Both the position numbers and the translations under genes were made by a program. A stretch of 53,078 nucleotides of DNA from Nostoc sp. NMS2. GTDB lineage: Bacteria; Cyanobacteriota; Cyanobacteriia; Cyanobacteriales; Nostocaceae. The stretch spans positions 54,518 through 107,595 of the forward strand of contig NZ_JABXKH010000067.1 in the NCBI RefSeq assembly GCF_017115105.1. The letters are read 5' to 3'. Below the pieces are notes generated by a model, which did not search any database, was not told the origin of the DNA, and worked only from the letters and a program-made list of their open reading frames with translations. Below, piece after piece: positions 52,208 through 53,078 of the stretch. Within the stretch, counting starts at the first letter, position 1. Each line of letters begins with the position of its first letter.

Positions 52208-52343
52208 TCTGACTTTTCACGTCATGTAAGCCCACGAAAAACCTAACCCTCTTGCCGACGCGGGAAGGTGGAAAATTCAAAGTCTCTCTCCTTTTAGGAG
52301 AGAGAAATAGAAGTGAGGTTTTCCAGATACCGTGAAAAGTCAG
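52208..52343 (-). repeat. MITE-like element, copy 3 (inverted, with target duplication)
   Basis: CTGACTTTTCACG (52209-52221) and CGTGAAAAGTCAG (52331-52343) are perfect 13-bp inverted repeats. ACTTGATA stands on both sides (52200-52207 and 52344-52351), an 8-bp target-site duplication. The body reads as the reverse complement of copies 1 and 2. Confidence 0.88.
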
Positions 52344-52351
52344 ACTTGATA

Positions 52352-52804
52352 CTTGCAGTATGCCCACTATGAGATAATATCTAACAAAATTCTGACAACA
52401 CTATCTAACCTGACTTTGCTAACCCTGCAATCACTCGGTAATCAGTATCGCCCTCTAGTTCTGATTCCAAGATAATGACGATATCAACGAACGGACGGAT
52501 GCAACAGATTCTTAATTGGTTTGGCGTTAAAGTACTCTACATACATTGAAGCAAATGTAAGTAAATTTGCTTATTGTGTATTTACGGTCTTTGTGATAAC
52601 TTCCTTTACATAATAATTAAATACACTAATACTATCGAGTTAACGGAGTTTAGCAAGAGCCAAAAAGATGAAAATCTCTATAAGGCTGACATTCAACCAG
52701 GCAAAGTTGAGTTTCAGGGGCGCGGCATCAGCAAGATTCTCTGCCGAACCAAAAAATTGCGTAGGCGCAGCCCAACTTAGGCATCGCTATTGGGAATTCA
52801 TCTG
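52352..52804. other. Intergenic region before second NIL gene
   Basis: Mostly non-coding. Near 52760-52787 is the GCGTAGGCGCAGCCCAACTT / AGGCATCGCT repeat, the same type as just before the ABC-ATPase relic at 19141. An open stretch at 52640-52770 looks slightly coding but has no start and runs into that repeat. Confidence 0.4.
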
Positions 52805-53068
52805 ATGTTTCAGAGTAAATCTGTAGAACCTGCTTCAGTCCAAAGCCGCATTCTCGTACCTCAGAGGTATCACAGGCAACCTGTAATCTCCCGGCTGGTG
52901 TCTCGTTATGGTTTAACCGTCAATATCAAAGCTGCATCCCTAACATCCGATAGTGACAGCGATGGCTGGTTTGATTTGGAACTTTCGGGAAATCCGCAAA
53001 AACTGACAAATAGCTTATCTTACGGTTCTTGTCAGCTTTTGGTGATGATGAAAGGTTACGCGCTTTAA
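52805..53068 (+). CDS. NIL-domain protein, probably broken at its 3' end
   Basis: From the ATG at 52805 (an in-frame TTG at 52790 lies in repeat DNA) the product has 87 residues. RILVPQRYHRQPVISRLVSR, YGLTVNIKAASLTSDSD and DGWFDLELSGNPQKLTNSLS align with the NIL protein at 48860. The last strand (DLxxEVW) is replaced by YGSCQLLVMMKGYAL; neither that frame nor the next one gives the expected ending. The gene therefore looks truncated or fused to foreign DNA at about 53018. Relation to the first copy suggests tandem NIL genes now separated by the GTPase/nuclease cassette. Confidence 0.65.
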   Translation: MFQSKSVEPASVQSRILVPQRYHRQPVISRLVSRYGLTVNIKAASLTSDSDSDGWFDLELSGNPQKLTNSLSYGSCQLLVMMKGYAL

Positions 53069-53078
53069 GGCAGAAGGC

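Noticed and set aside
52200..52351. Copy 3 of the repeat as an attachment site of an integrated element
   Set aside because: Perfect inverted ends and an 8-bp direct duplication fit a MITE better than att sites, and no integrase lies nearby.
52574..52780. 68-residue open frame before the second NIL gene
   Set aside because: The C-terminal half comes from the GCGTAGGCGCAGCCC repeat and the N-terminal half is AT-rich with no good ribosome site.

Overview
The window is chromosomal DNA from a filamentous, heterocyst-forming cyanobacterium of the Nostoc/Anabaena type. The evidence is a phycobilisome core gene (apcF), a cyanobacterial glutamine synthetase next to its inactivating-factor gene (gifA), the chlorophyll gene bciB, the clock-input gene ldpA, ycf45, a patX-like gene encoding the heterocyst-inhibitor pentapeptide RGSGR, xisH/xisI genes, many GCGATCGC (HIP1) octamers, and many short palindromic repeats and MITE-like elements.

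Layout. 1-1002: tandem signal peptidase I copies, the first cut by the window edge; the complete copy has Ala where the family has its catalytic Ser. 1307-2089: MOSC-domain protein. 2690-15243: signalling island with a Cache-HAMP-PAS hybrid kinase, a REC-GGDEF-EAL c-di-GMP protein, a REC-histidine kinase, a convergent xisH-xisI pair, and a leftward pair of multidomain sensor kinases. 15353-18415: ldpA and ycf45. 19155-25461: an ABC-ATPase relic, a small membrane protein, bciB, a tenA-like gene between a pentapeptide/TPR gene and a broken copy of its 3' end, a hicA-hicB toxin-antitoxin pair, and an EgtD-like methyltransferase. 25808-30999: two half-transporters of an ABC exporter, a small DUF2805-type gene, a RibD/DHFR-like reductase and a thioredoxin. 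31246-37121: small hypothetical genes, an orphan DppD-DppF fusion ATPase, and large repeat-rich gaps.

37921-44816 is the nitrogen/heterocyst neighbourhood: an FAD oxidoreductase, patX with a DIF-type TCCGGA promoter, a methyltransferase, gifA convergent with glnA, and apcF divergent from glnA. gifA and glnA carry the same 14-bp NtcA box, placed for repression at gifA and activation at glnA, so one regulator would set enzyme and inhibitor in opposite directions. 45002-49123: a frameshifted xisI, then a sulfate uptake operon (sbpA, cysT, cysW, NIL protein) with no cysA in view. 49200-52343: an AT-rich two-gene cassette (dynamin-like GTPase plus a PD-(D/E)XK nuclease-like protein) bracketed by inverted copies of one MITE-like repeat. 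A second NIL gene, which loses its 3' end, lies just beyond.

Main candidates for novelty are the MITE-bracketed GTPase/nuclease cassette, the patX locus, the in-frame repeat insertions in at least four proteins, the Ser-to-Ala signal peptidase, and a set of repeats in which shared palindromic cores sit inside unrelated terminal inverted repeats. No rRNA, tRNA or CRISPR array was recognised. All calls come from reading the sequence; no database search was run.
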